64,000 nt of DNA from Candidatus Sulfopaludibacter sp. SbA3 (GCA_945888325.1 CAMDAC010000010.1:22310-86309); one strand, 5' to 3'; positions 17,228 through 25,465 are shown, counted from the stretch's first letter. Made by a program: numbers and translations. The notes: generated by a model from the letters alone, not told the origin.

Positions 17228-18037
17228 TCAACCGGAGACGGCGGGCTGTCCGGCCGCTTCAGGCCGCATCCGCCGGTAAGCGGCCGCCGCCATGCCGTGC
17301 CCGGCCAGCAGGAACGGCGCGAACAGCAGGATGCCGGCGGCGCCTTCGATCGCGTGGCCAATCGTTGTATCCGGCAGCACCGTCCGCAGCGCTGCGTTCG
17401 CCGCGAGCCCGGCGGCAAAGGGCGCAACATGAGTTGCGAGCGCGGCGGCGGCGAGCGGTTTCAGGTGGGCCTTGGTCCAAGGGAAGGTCTGGAAGACATG
17501 CGCCTTGCCCCGGTCGATGGTCGCCGCGCCGTAGAGGGTGAGGCGCAGGGCGAAATAGGCGAGGACGGCAAATCCGGCGGCGGCGACGATCAGGTAGAAG
17601 ACGCCATAGGGTGTCGGCAGCATTTCGAGGAAGGCCTGCTGGACGAGTTCGGGGGCTGCGTCGGCGCCGAGTTGGTATTTGCCCTGCGCCTCGATCAGGA
17701 TTCCCGGCAGGATCAGCAGGAAGAACCCGATGAAGAAGCTGAAGAAGAGAAAGGCCAGATAGACCGCAAGATTGGCATGCGAGAGCGCGAGGAAGCCGCC
17801 GGGTCGCGGGCCGATCAGGCTGCGGTACAGGCCGCGCGAAAGCTGGATTCCGGCGCCGAAAGTGGCGATGGCCATGGCGAAAGGCCCGGCGATGTTGCCG
17901 TCGAGCCGGAGGCTGGCGCTATAGAGGCCGCCCGCGAGCGCGAACAGGCCGAGCCAGCGCAGGTTGGGACCCAGCGCGGCGAAGCCTTGCTGCCAGCCTT
18001 CCTTCACGAGGTTGCGTGCCGAGATCTGCGCCGTCAT
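17228..18037 (-). CDS. Multi-pass membrane protein, divergent paralogue 3 of 3
   Basis: A 269-residue membrane protein with about six spans. Similarity to the two downstream genes is weaker but collinear: R165-L-T-L before a D-R-G-K and then V-F-Q-T-F-P-W-T-K, the counterpart of P-L-T-I-R-D-R-Q-I-R-F-F-E-S-W-N-L-T-K. It lacks the SQRRY and GGPAA motifs. The start M-T-A-Q-I-S at 18037 was chosen because the frame upstream runs antisense into trmFO. Divergent from trmFO with an 81-nt gap; 52 nt ahead of paralogue 2. Function not known. Confidence 0.75.
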   Translation of the reverse strand: MTAQISARNLVKEGWQQGFAALGPNLRWLGLFALAGGLYSASLRLDGNIAGPFAMAIATFGAGIQLSRGLYRSLIGPRPGGFLALSHANLAVYLAFLFFSFFIGFFLLILPGILIEAQGKYQLGADAAPELVQQAFLEMLPTPYGVFYLIVAAAGFAVLAYFALRLTLYGAATIDRGKAHVFQTFPWTKAHLKPLAAAALATHVAPFAAGLAANAALRTVLPDTTIGHAIEGAAGILLFAPFLLAGHGMAAAAYRRMRPEAAGQPAVSG

Positions 18038-18118
18038 GCGTCCGACAGGTAAGACGCGCGAGGCCCGGGGGCAAACGCCATCTTGACGCGCCCGCCCGCC
18101 CGGCCCCATGTCCCGGCC

Positions 18119-19522
18119 ATGACCCTGAAACCCATTCATGTGATCGGCGGCGGCATGGCCGGCTCCGAAGCCAGCTGGCAGATCGCGCAGGCCGGTGTGC
18201 CGGTGATCCTGCACGAAATGCGCGGAACCCGCGGCACCGAGGCCCACCAGACCGACAAGCTGGCCGAGCTGGTCTGCTCCAATTCGTTCCGCTCGGACGA
18301 CCATACGAGCAATGCCGTCGGCGTGCTGCATGAGGAAATGCGGCGGGCGAACGGGCTGATCATTTCGACGGCGAAGGTGCATCAGGTGCCGGCCGGCAGC
18401 GCGCTGGCGGTGGACCGCGAGGGCTTTGCCGAAGCGGTGACCGCGAAGCTGGAAGCGCATCCGCTGGTGACGATTGTGCGCGAGGAAATCGACGGAATTC
18501 CGCCGGAAGACTGGGACTCGGTGATCGTTGCGACCGGGCCGCTGACCTCGATTGCGCTGGCCGAGGCGGTGCGCGCGCATACCGGCGAGACCGACCTTGC
18601 CTTCTTCGACGCCATCGCGCCGATCGTGTATGTCGACACCGTCGACATGAGTAAGGCCTGGCGCCAGAGCCGGTATGACAAGGCGGGCCCGGGCGGCGAT
18701 ACGTCGGCCTACATCAATTGTCCGATGACGGAGGAAGAATACAACCGCTTCCTCGACGCGCTGATCGCGGCGCCGAAGACCGAGTTCAAGGACTGGGAAA
18801 AGAACACGCCCTATTTCGAAGGCTGCCTGCCGATCGAAGTGATGGCGGAGCGCGGGCGAGAGACCTTGCGTTTCGGGCCGATGAAACCGATTGGCCTGAC
18901 CAATGCACATAATCCCACTGTCAAGGCGCATGCCGTCGTGCAGCTGCGTCAGGACAATGCGCTTGGCACCTTGTGGAACATGGTCGGTTTCCAGACAAAG
19001 CTGAAACATGGTGCGCAGACGGACGTTTTCCGGATGATCCCCGGCCTCGAGAAGGCGGAATTTGCGCGGCTTGGCGGCATTCATCGCAATACATTCCTGA
19101 ACTCACCCAAGCTGCTGGACCGGCAGCTCCGTATGAAGACGATGCCGCGCCTGCGCTTTGCGGGCCAGGTGACCGGCGTTGAAGGCTATGTCGAAAGCGC
19201 GGCGATGGGATTGCTCGCCGGGCGGATGGCGGCGGCCGAACGGCTGGGCCGAACGCTGGCGCCGCCGCCGGCGACGACGGCGATGGGAGCGCTCGTGAAC
19301 CACATCACCGGCGGGCACCTTGCGGCGGGACAAACGTTCCAGCCGATGAACGTGAACTTCGGCCTTTTCCCCGATATCGAGGACTATTCGAAGACCGGGC
19401 CGGACGGCAAACGCCTGCGCGGCAAGGACAAGGGCAAGTCGAAGAAGATGGCGCAGGCCATCCGCGCGCTGGAGGACTTCGACGCGTGGCTGGCGGGCGA
19501 AGTTCTGGTCGCGGCGGAATAG
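18119..19522 (+). CDS. trmFO: Methylenetetrahydrofolate-tRNA-(uracil-5-)-methyltransferase
   Basis: TrmFO is the folate- and FAD-dependent enzyme that methylates U54 of tRNA to ribothymidine. The 467-residue protein starts at [18 protein letters not shown], an FAD-binding Rossmann motif, and has family motifs [18 protein letters not shown] and [10 protein letters not shown] preferred ATG 18119 to an upstream ATG at 18083 that would add 12 residues in front of the flavin fold. A charged tail ([10 protein letters not shown]) lies near the C-terminus. Confidence 0.96.
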   Translation: MTLKPIHVIGGGMAGSEASWQIAQAGVPVILHEMRGTRGTEAHQTDKLAELVCSNSFRSDDHTSNAVGVLHEEMRRANGLIISTAKVHQVPAGSALAVDREGFAEAVTAKLEAHPLVTIVREEIDGIPPEDWDSVIVATGPLTSIALAEAVRAHTGETDLAFFDAIAPIVYVDTVDMSKAWRQSRYDKAGPGGDTSAYINCPMTEEEYNRFLDALIAAPKTEFKDWEKNTPYFEGCLPIEVMAERGRETLRFGPMKPIGLTNAHNPTVKAHAVVQLRQDNALGTLWNMVGFQTKLKHGAQTDVFRMIPGLEKAEFARLGGIHRNTFLNSPKLLDRQLRMKTMPRLRFAGQVTGVEGYVESAAMGLLAGRMAAAERLGRTLAPPPATTAMGALVNHITGGHLAAGQTFQPMNVNFGLFPDIEDYSKTGPDGKRLRGKDKGKSKKMAQAIRALEDFDAWLAGEVLVAAE

Positions 19523-19525
19523 CAG

Positions 19526-19918
19526 ATGCGCCGGATGCTGATGTTCTTCACCGACATTGGCATGCTGGCCTACTGGGTGATTACAGCGGCCATGGCGCTC
19601 GGTCTCCTGTCTCTTCCACCCGAGTGGCTTTTCAAGGATTATGACGACCCGCGCGTTGTCGCCTGGAACTGGTCATTCCTGCCGATCGACCTTGCCTTTT
19701 CTCTGACGGGCCTATGGGCTCTGCACCGCGAACAGGCCGGAAAACCGGACTGGAAAATCTGGGCGGCGGTGTCGCTGACCCTGACCTTTTGTGCCGGGAT
19801 CATGGCGATTTCCTACTGGACCCTGACGGGGGATTTCGATCCGTCGTGGTGGATCCCGAACCTGTTCCTGATGCTTTGGCCACTTCCGTTTCTATTCCTG
19901 CTGACCCGGGCTGATTGA
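19526..19918 (+). CDS. DUF5360 (YvaD-like) membrane protein
   Basis: A 130-residue protein with four hydrophobic segments. It shares with Bacillus YvaD-type DUF5360 proteins the early D-I-G-M-L-A-Y-W-V-I-T-A and the block P-P-E-W-L-F-K-D-Y-D-D-P, then W-N-W-S-F-L-P-I-D-L. Function is not established. It begins 3 nt after the trmFO stop and is probably translated from the same message. Its last 27 nt overlap, tail to tail, the end of the PQQ-dehydrogenase-like gene on the other strand. Confidence 0.72.
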   Translation: MRRMLMFFTDIGMLAYWVITAAMALGLLSLPPEWLFKDYDDPRVVAWNWSFLPIDLAFSLTGLWALHREQAGKPDWKIWAAVSLTLTFCAGIMAISYWTLTGDFDPSWWIPNLFLMLWPLPFLFLLTRAD

Positions 19919-21223
19919 TCCATCCTTCGTCACACGCCAGACGCGGTTGCCGACATCATCGGCGACGAGCAGGCCGCCGCGCTGGTCGAGTTTCACGCCC
20001 ACCGGGCGGCCGCGCGCGAGGTCGCCTTGCAGGAAGCCGGTAAGGACTTTCTGCGGCTCGCCTTCCGGGCCACCAGTGCCAAACGGCACGAAGATCACTT
20101 CATAGCCGCTGCGCGGATCGCGGTTCCAGGACCCGTGCTGGCCGAAGAAGGCGCCGGAGCCGAAGGCGGTGGCCATGCCGGGTGATTTTCCGTCTGTAAC
20201 ATCGAGGCCGAGCGACGCGGTGTGGGCGCCGAGGGCATAGTCCGGCGCGATGGCGCGGGCGACGAGCTCTGGATCAGACGGCTCGACGCGCGTATCGACC
20301 GTCTGGCCGTAATAGCTGTAGGGCCAGCCATAAAAGGCGCCGTCTTTGACGGAGGTGAGATAGTCCGGGACCAGATTATTGCCGAGTTCGTCGCGCTCGT
20401 TGACCACGGTGTAGAGCGTGCCATTGGCGGCGAAATCCATGCCGACGGGATTTCGCAGGCAGGTGGCGAAGAGGCGGCCCTTGGCAGTGGCGACATCAAT
20501 CTCCCAGATGGCGGCCCGGCCAGTTTCGGCTTCCATGCCGTTCTCGGTGATATTACTGTTGGAGCCGACGGCGGCATAGAGCTTCGAGCCGTCTGCATTG
20601 GCGACAATGTTCTTGGTCCAGTGGTGGTTGATCGGGCCGCCCGGCAGCAGGAAGAAGGGTTCGGGCGTGGCCGTGTTTTTCGTCTCGCCTGTCACATAGG
20701 GCACACGGACGATACCGTCGGCATTGGCGATGTAGAGTGTGTCGCCCAGCAATGTCATGCCGAAGGGCGACATGAGGCCGGTCATGTACTCCGTTTTCAC
20801 TTCGGCGATGCCGTCGCCATCGGCGTCGCGCAGCAGGGTGATGCGGTTGGCGCTCGGCACGCCCGCACCCGCCTTGGCCATGGCGCGCTTCATGAAGAAG
20901 CCGCGGATGCCGCCATTGTCCTCTTCCTTGGGCGGGGCGTTCGATTCGGCGACCAGGATGTCGCCGTTCGGGAGTTCGTAGAGCCAGCGGGGATGGTCGA
21001 GATCGCGCGCAAATTCTGTCACGGCGTAGCCTGCCGCCGGCGTGGGCATCTGCCCTTCGGGCCAGATTTCGGCGGTGGCGACTTTGACGGTGGGCAGCAG
21101 GGATTTCTCTACGGCTGGCAGCTGCGGCGACGGGCCGAAGCCGGTGGACACGGGCGCCGTTTCTTCGGAGGCGCAGGCCACGAGGGCCAGCAGGGCCAGG
21201 GGCAGAAGGTAGATGCGTTTCAT
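19892..21223 (-). CDS. PQQ-dependent sugar dehydrogenase / L-sorbosone dehydrogenase-like lipoprotein
   Basis: A 443-residue exported protein. The N-terminus L-L-A-L-V-A-C (lipobox, Cys17) suggests a lipoprotein. The mature part is a six-bladed beta-propeller of the soluble glucose/sorbosone dehydrogenase family: F-A-R-D-L-D-H-P-R-W-L-Y, N-G-D-I-L-V-A-E-S-N, L-R-N-P-V-G-M-D-F, F-Y-G-W-P-Y-S-Y and H-G-S-W-N-R are typical. Such enzymes oxidise sugars or alcohols in the periplasm with PQQ, but many homologues have no proven activity. Convergent 27-nt overlap with the DUF5360 gene. Two hairpins occupy its 5' leader. Confidence 0.85.
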   Translation of the reverse strand: MKRIYLLPLALLALVACASEETAPVSTGFGPSPQLPAVEKSLLPTVKVATAEIWPEGQMPTPAAGYAVTEFARDLDHPRWLYELPNGDILVAESNAPPKEEDNGGIRGFFMKRAMAKAGAGVPSANRITLLRDADGDGIAEVKTEYMTGLMSPFGMTLLGDTLYIANADGIVRVPYVTGETKNTATPEPFFLLPGGPINHHWTKNIVANADGSKLYAAVGSNSNITENGMEAETGRAAIWEIDVATAKGRLFATCLRNPVGMDFAANGTLYTVVNERDELGNNLVPDYLTSVKDGAFYGWPYSYYGQTVDTRVEPSDPELVARAIAPDYALGAHTASLGLDVTDGKSPGMATAFGSGAFFGQHGSWNRDPRSGYEVIFVPFGTGGPEGEPQKVLTGFLQGDLARGRPVGVKLDQRGGLLVADDVGNRVWRVTKDGSISPGQQE

Positions 21224-21630
21224 GCGGGTGATCCTTGGGGTTCAGGATCACCAACGCGTTCGTGTACGCGTTGGTTCCGTGCAGCCGGTGCGGCTGGGCG
21301 CAACAGAGTTCGGCAGGTTGTTGTTCGGAAGTTTCCAGAAGTGAAATCATGCAGGCAGTATACCTCCGTGGGCGGAGGTGTGGCGGAAGGAAACGGGAAG
21401 TTTTTTACACGGGCTTGGAAGCGCTGGATTTTATTTTTCCAGAAGGCGCTTTCTTGTAGGCGAAAGTTGCTGGCCTTCGCGGCGCCAGCCCTGTGCCGGC
21501 CTCTGAATCCTGCTTCATCCTTGCGACAAGCCATGTCGTTTGGATGGCGAATTTTTCTCAGTCTTTCTCGCTTTTTATCACGCCGTATCGTTTCTTTATC
21601 ATCCGTTCTCGCTGCCGGCGGAGGCTGCGC
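21224..21630. other. 407-nt non-coding region with three hairpins
   Basis: No convincing gene. Three perfect inverted repeats are present: GTGATCC/GGATCAC (21228-21234, 21245-21251), CCAACGCGT/ACGCGTTGG (21251-21259, 21266-21274) and ACCTCCG/CGGAGGT (21362-21368, 21373-21379). The first two adjoin the start of the PQQ-dehydrogenase-like gene and would form in its mRNA leader. The remainder is relatively T-rich for this genome (21540-21600). A small RNA is possible but no matching promoter/terminator pair was recognised. Confidence 0.5.
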
Positions 21631-22281
21631 TCACACCTCGCCGGTGTTCATCGCTTTCATGATCGAGAAGCGTTTGGAGATCGGGTTGGGCGCCTTGCCT
21701 TCGCAGTAGAGCTTGCGCAGGCGGAAATGGGCAATGGCCGGGCGCAGCGGTTTGGGGGCCGGGGGCACGTGCGGGCCAAAGGCGTGGCCGGACTTGCGGC
21801 GCACGGCGGCGTAGGCGGCCGAGACCGAGCGGATTTCCTCGGCCCAGTTGTGGACGGGGATGAGGATGTTGGCGGCGGCGAGCGCGACCCAGGCTTCGGG
21901 CTCCTTGGTGCGGTCCTGCTCGACGAAGGCGGTCTGGTAGCCATCAACGAGTTTCTGGAGCGCGCCGGGCTTCAGGCGGCCTTCGGCGGTTTCTTCCGCG
22001 ATGGCGAGGCAGACATCATGGCCGCGAGGGGCCTTGCCGGCCTCTATTTCCCCGATGGCTTCGCGCCACCACTGGAAGCGGATGAGGCCGAGGGTTTCCT
22101 CGCTGACCACTTCCTGCACGCGCACGAGTTCATAGTTCAGGGCATAGAGCGCGGTGAGGGCGCGGCGCTGCTCGGCCGGGGCGAAACGGCTGGAAATCCA
22201 GCGGTCTTCATCGACGCGGCGGACGCGCTTGTCGATCTCGGCCCAAGGAGTCTTGGTCAGGGGTCTGGTCTCGTTTGACAT
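21631..22281 (-). CDS. Short squalene/phytoene synthase-family protein
   Basis: A 216-residue protein with the family core: D-R-W-I-S-S-R-F-A near residue 28, A-L-Y-A-L-N-Y-E-L-V-R-V, and I-R-F-Q-W-W-R-E-A-I. Bona fide phytoene/squalene synthases have about 280-350 residues and two Asp-rich motifs; here the second half is shortened and the DxxxD motifs are not apparent. It resembles the short alphaproteobacterial members related to mitochondrial NDUFAF6, an assembly factor, rather than an active prenyl synthase (inference). ATG 22281 was chosen over a TTG further upstream. Divergent from sodB with a 67-nt gap. Confidence 0.78.
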   Translation of the reverse strand: MSNETRPLTKTPWAEIDKRVRRVDEDRWISSRFAPAEQRRALTALYALNYELVRVQEVVSEETLGLIRFQWWREAIGEIEAGKAPRGHDVCLAIAEETAEGRLKPGALQKLVDGYQTAFVEQDRTKEPEAWVALAAANILIPVHNWAEEIRSVSAAYAAVRRKSGHAFGPHVPPAPKPLRPAIAHFRLRKLYCEGKAPNPISKRFSIMKAMNTGEV

Positions 22282-22348
22282 GGCCCCCATATGTGCCAAA
22301 CCGCTGCGAAGCGAAAGACATCAAAGCTGCAATAGAGGACGTTTCCCC

Positions 22349-22957
22349 ATGGCCTTCACCCTGCCCGAGCTGCCGTACGCCCGCACGGCCCTTGCCCCGC
22401 ACATCTCCGAAGAGACGCTGAATTTCCACTACGGCAAGCACCATCAGGCCTATGTGACCAACCTCAACGGCCTGCTGGCCGGAACGCCGCACGAGAATGC
22501 CTCGCTGGAAGCGGTGATCAAGGATTCGGCCGGCGACAAGGCCAAGGCCGGCATCTTCAACAATTCCGCGCAGGTGTGGAACCACACGTTCTACTGGCAC
22601 TCGATGAAGCCCGGTGGCGGCGGCAAGCCGCATGGCAAGGTGGCCGACCTGATCGAGCGCGACCTCGGCGGCTATGACAATTTTGTAAAAGAGTTCAAGG
22701 CCGCCGGCGCGACGCAGTTCGGATCGGGCTGGGCCTGGCTGAGCTACAAGGGCGGCAAGCTGGTGATCAGCAAGACGCCGAACGCCGAGACGCCGCTGAC
22801 CGAGGCCGGCACGACGCCGCTGCTGACGATGGATGTGTGGGAACACGCCTATTACATCGATTACCAGAACCGCCGCCCGGATTACATCGACACGTTCCTG
22901 AACAGCCTCGTGAACTGGGACTTCGCCAACCAGAACCTGGCTGACGCGGGCGCCTGA
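22349..22957 (+). CDS. sodB: Fe/Mn superoxide dismutase
   Basis: The 202-residue enzyme converts superoxide to oxygen and hydrogen peroxide in the cytosol. Metal ligands are visible at H27, H79, D162 and H166 (in D-V-W-E-H-A-Y-Y), with Y-G-K-H-H-Q and N-N-S-A-Q-V-W-N-H-T-F-Y-W. The glycine-rich G-A-T-Q-F-G-S-G-W-A-W favours the iron type, hence the symbol, although metal choice cannot be proven by sequence. AGAGGA lies 9 nt upstream of the ATG. The gene diverges from the squalene-synthase-like gene and is followed by repeat-like palindromes. Confidence 0.93.
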   Translation: MAFTLPELPYARTALAPHISEETLNFHYGKHHQAYVTNLNGLLAGTPHENASLEAVIKDSAGDKAKAGIFNNSAQVWNHTFYWHSMKPGGGGKPHGKVADLIERDLGGYDNFVKEFKAAGATQFGSGWAWLSYKGGKLVISKTPNAETPLTEAGTTPLLTMDVWEHAYYIDYQNRRPDYIDTFLNSLVNWDFANQNLADAGA

Positions 22958-22963
22958 GCTTAT

Positions 22964-22993
22964 TGCGGAAAAGCGGGTTCCACTTTTCGGAAC
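22964..22993. repeat. Repeat-like palindromic element downstream of sodB
   Basis: Seven bases after the sodB stop is a segment with GGAAAAGCGGGTTCC and CACTTTTCGGAAC halves; GTTCC (22977-22981) and GGAAC (22989-22993) pair perfectly. Similar AAAAG...CTTTT palindromes are interspersed in alphaproteobacterial genomes (general knowledge). It is immediately followed by the strong hairpin at 23006-23030. Confidence 0.35.
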
Positions 22994-23005
22994 GCCGCTC
23001 TAGAT

Positions 23006-23030
23006 TCCCCTCTCCGGTGTGGAGAGGGGA
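23006..23030 (+). promoter_or_regulatory. 10-bp hairpin covering the ribosome binding site of the zinc-ribbon gene
   Basis: TCCCCTCTCC and GGAGAGGGGA form a perfect 10-bp stem with the loop GGTGT. The right arm contains the only good Shine-Dalgarno sequence for the ATG at 23038. Folding would hide it, so translation of the downstream gene may depend on melting or on upstream ribosomes. The same structure may also act as a sodB 3' end. Confidence 0.5.
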
Positions 23031-23037
23031 GTACCTG

Positions 23038-23736
23038 ATGTTTTGTACCCAGTGCGGCAAGGCGGCAGCGCCGGAGCATGTTTTCTGTGCCGGCTGCGGG
23101 ACGCGGCTGGTGCGCGAGGCAGCGCCGGTGATGGGGCTGATGGCGGCGGTGAGCGAGCCTGTTGCCGCGCCCGAGCCTGCCCAGCCCTGGACCGGCGAGG
23201 ACTGGCGCGAGACGACGAACTACCGCGTCGTGCTGGGCCACCCCGAAGTGAAGGCGCTGATCGCGGACGCCGCGAAGGCCAGCAAGGCCGGGATGTCGGC
23301 CGACGAGTTCATGAAACTGGCCCAGCCGATTCTCGATGCCTCCGGCTCGGGCGGCGTGCCGATCAAGCTGATCGCGGAGGTGGCCGCGCCGCTGTATGCC
23401 AAGATGGGCGTGAAGACCGGCAAGGACGCGAAGAACGGCTACGCGACGTCCTATGGGCGCGTGCTGGCGGCGGTCCTCTGCTCGCTGTCGAGCCGGAACC
23501 AGACGCTGGTGGCGGTGCACGAAGGGACGGATGGCTGCGTGGTGCAGGCGGCGATACCGTCCAGCATGACGACCTGGACCGGCAAGCTGTCGATGACGCT
23601 GGAGCGCAGGCCGGAGGGCACGCTGGTGTCCAGCGCGGTGGTGTTCGAAGGCCAGTCGTCAGACTGGGGACGATCCAAGCGCGTGCTGGATGATCTGCAT
23701 CAGGACATTCTGAACTATCGCAGCCTGCAGCCCTGA
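23038..23736 (+). CDS. Zinc-ribbon domain protein of unknown function
   Basis: A 232-residue protein that starts with a zinc ribbon, C3-T-Q-C6 and C19-A-G-C22 (C-x2-C...C-x2-C). After a proline/alanine linker comes a roughly 170-residue globular region, with N-Y-R-V-V-L-G-H-P-E-V near residue 62 and a beta-rich end (L-S-M-T-L-E-R-R-P-E-G-T-L-V-S-S). I do not recognise the C-terminal domain. Zinc-ribbon N-termini usually mediate protein contact. It is convergent with the TIR-FGE gene (7-nt gap) and its ribosome binding site lies in a hairpin. Real gene likely; function unknown. Confidence 0.72.
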   Translation: MFCTQCGKAAAPEHVFCAGCGTRLVREAAPVMGLMAAVSEPVAAPEPAQPWTGEDWRETTNYRVVLGHPEVKALIADAAKASKAGMSADEFMKLAQPILDASGSGGVPIKLIAEVAAPLYAKMGVKTGKDAKNGYATSYGRVLAAVLCSLSSRNQTLVAVHEGTDGCVVQAAIPSSMTTWTGKLSMTLERRPEGTLVSSAVVFEGQSSDWGRSKRVLDDLHQDILNYRSLQP

Positions 23737-23743
23737 AGCGCGC

Positions 23744-25189
23744 TCAAGGCTGCGCGGCGACGCGGAAGCCGGTGAGGTCGTCGCGGGTGGCAGTGTCGAG
23801 GCGGGCGCGGGCGGCGATGCGCAGCTCGGCCGGCGTTGACTTGTAGGAGCCGCCGCGCACGACGCGCAGCTTGCAGGCCGCCACTTCCACTGCGCGGCCA
23901 TCGAGCGGGGCGTTGGCGAAGGTGTTGACGTAGCAGTCCTGCACCCATTCACGCACATTGCCGGAGACGCCTGCGAGGCCGAGCGCATTGGCGGGCAGCG
24001 TGTCGACGCCATGCGGCTCGGTGCCGGTGGCGGCCTTGTCGGCTTCGAACAGCGGGCCCCACCAGAAAGGCGTCGTCGTGCCGGCGCGGGCGGTGAATTC
24101 CCATTCGGCTTCGGACGGCAGGCGGTAAGGCCGGCCGGTCTTTTTCGTCAGCCAGGCGGTGTAGGCCTGCGCGTCTTTCCAGGAGACCTTGGCGACCGGC
24201 TGGAGGCCGCGGCCCTTTGTGCCTGCGGGCGGCGTGTAGCCGCCGCAGCCGCCATCGGCGACGCAGGCATCCCACTGGTCATAGGTGATCTCGGTCTGGC
24301 TGATCGCGAAGGGCGCCATGGCGACCTTGCGCTGGGGGCCTTCCCAGGCATTGCGGGCGAGTTCTTCTTCCGGCGCGCCCATCAGGAAAGTGCCGCCGGG
24401 AATGGAGATCATGTCCGGGCACATGTCGCATTCGCGGAAAGTCGCGAGGACGGGCTCGGCGGGGGTTTCGACTACTGGCTCCGCTACGGGCTCGGGCGCG
24501 ATCTCCTCCGCAGGCGGAGGAGTGATCTCGGCTGCGAGTGACGCGGCGGCGGCAGGCTCCGCCTCGGCCGATTCGGGCGCTGCGAGCGTCGAGAGCTGCG
24601 TCAGGACGGGCGCGACGAGGTCCGGGCGCAGGACGTAGATGCCGGCCGCGCTGACCATGCCGAAGATGAAGGTGAGCATCACGGCGGTGAGCAGGCCGCC
24701 AGAGCGTTGTTTCTGTTTCGGCGGCTTGACGCGCTTGCGGGCCTTCTCGGCGGCGGGCCGGCCGCCCCGGCTTTCGCTGCCCTTGGACGGCGCGGGCGTC
24801 GCGGCGAGGCGTTTCTTGATGACTTCGATGAAGGCGAGCCAGGCGGGATCGTTGCGGTCGCCCTGCCATTTGGACAGGTCGGTCGTCTGGATCAGTTCGA
24901 ACATGACCGGGCGGTCGCATTCCTCGATCATCAGCGGCACGAGCGTGTTCTTGCGGGCGCCGATGGTGGCCTCGGCGCGCACCCAGCGGGATTTCACCGA
25001 GCGGCTGGACCAGAGCACGACCACGGCGAGCGCCTTGTGCAGGCGGTCCTCGGTGATCTCGTCATAGTTTTCGCCGGCCTGGAGGTTCTGGTCCATCCAG
25101 ACATTGAAGCCTTCGGCCGTCAGCCCGTCGACGATCGACTGGGCGATTTTCAGGTCTTCCCGGTTATAGGATACAAAGATTTCCGACAT
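23744..25189 (-). CDS. TIR domain - transmembrane - FGE-sulfatase domain fusion
   Basis: A 481-residue membrane protein. Residues 1-125 are a TIR domain: I-F-V-S-Y-N-R-E-D, N-V-W-M-D-Q-N-L-Q-A-G-E, V-V-V-L-W-S-S and S-R-W69-V-R-A-E73; E73 occupies the place of the NADase catalytic Glu. A basic linker (146-163) leads to one membrane span (165-187), a Pro/Ala/Glu-rich stalk (208-248) and a formylglycine-generating-enzyme/sulfatase-modifying domain (255-480) with P-G-G-T-F-L-M-G, L-P-S-E-A-E-W-E, G-N-V-R-E-W-V-Q-D and V-V-R-G-G-S-Y. Positive charges before the span predict TIR inside, FGE outside. FGE catalytic Cys are not evident, so the domain may act as a binding fold. The ATG at 25189 begins the TIR domain exactly. 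Confidence 0.88.
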   Translation of the reverse strand: MSEIFVSYNREDLKIAQSIVDGLTAEGFNVWMDQNLQAGENYDEITEDRLHKALAVVVLWSSRSVKSRWVRAEATIGARKNTLVPLMIEECDRPVMFELIQTTDLSKWQGDRNDPAWLAFIEVIKKRLAATPAPSKGSESRGGRPAAEKARKRVKPPKQKQRSGGLLTAVMLTFIFGMVSAAGIYVLRPDLVAPVLTQLSTLAAPESAEAEPAAAASLAAEITPPPAEEIAPEPVAEPVVETPAEPVLATFRECDMCPDMISIPGGTFLMGAPEEELARNAWEGPQRKVAMAPFAISQTEITYDQWDACVADGGCGGYTPPAGTKGRGLQPVAKVSWKDAQAYTAWLTKKTGRPYRLPSEAEWEFTARAGTTTPFWWGPLFEADKAATGTEPHGVDTLPANALGLAGVSGNVREWVQDCYVNTFANAPLDGRAVEVAACKLRVVRGGSYKSTPAELRIAARARLDTATRDDLTGFRVAAQP

Positions 25190-25263
25190 AGGTCCCCACC
25201 TCGCCAGTTGCGACCGGCACCTCAGGAAGCGCCAGATTTGTCCCGCTTGCAAGGCCTGATGCC

Positions 25264-25285
25264 CTGCTTTCACGGCAGAAAGCAG
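25264..25285. other. 8-bp hairpin in the TIR-helicase divergent gap
   Basis: CTGCTTTC and GAAAGCAG form a perfect 8-bp stem with loop ACGGCA. It lies in the 276-nt region between the divergent TIR-FGE gene and the DEAD-box helicase gene. It may be a leader structure of either mRNA or a protein-binding palindrome. No convincing promoter was seen in this gap. Confidence 0.35.
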
Positions 25286-25465
25286 CTTTCGCGGCACGCC
25301 CGGGCTATACGGCATGCAAAAAATGCAGTAAGGGCGCCGCATGTTCCGGGCATGGGATTCGCCCGGCTGCAGCTCTTCAGGTCATTGGGACCGGAAAGAC
25401 GCAGGACGCGCGCCGCCAATTCGGGCGGCCAGGCAAATCAACCAGACATCCCGGAGACACTACCC

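Noticed and set aside
25259..25465. Longer starts for the DEAD-box helicase at 25259 or 25352.
   Set aside because: They add low-complexity residues ahead of the Q motif. The TTG at 25466 has a placed GGAG and begins exactly at the conserved core.
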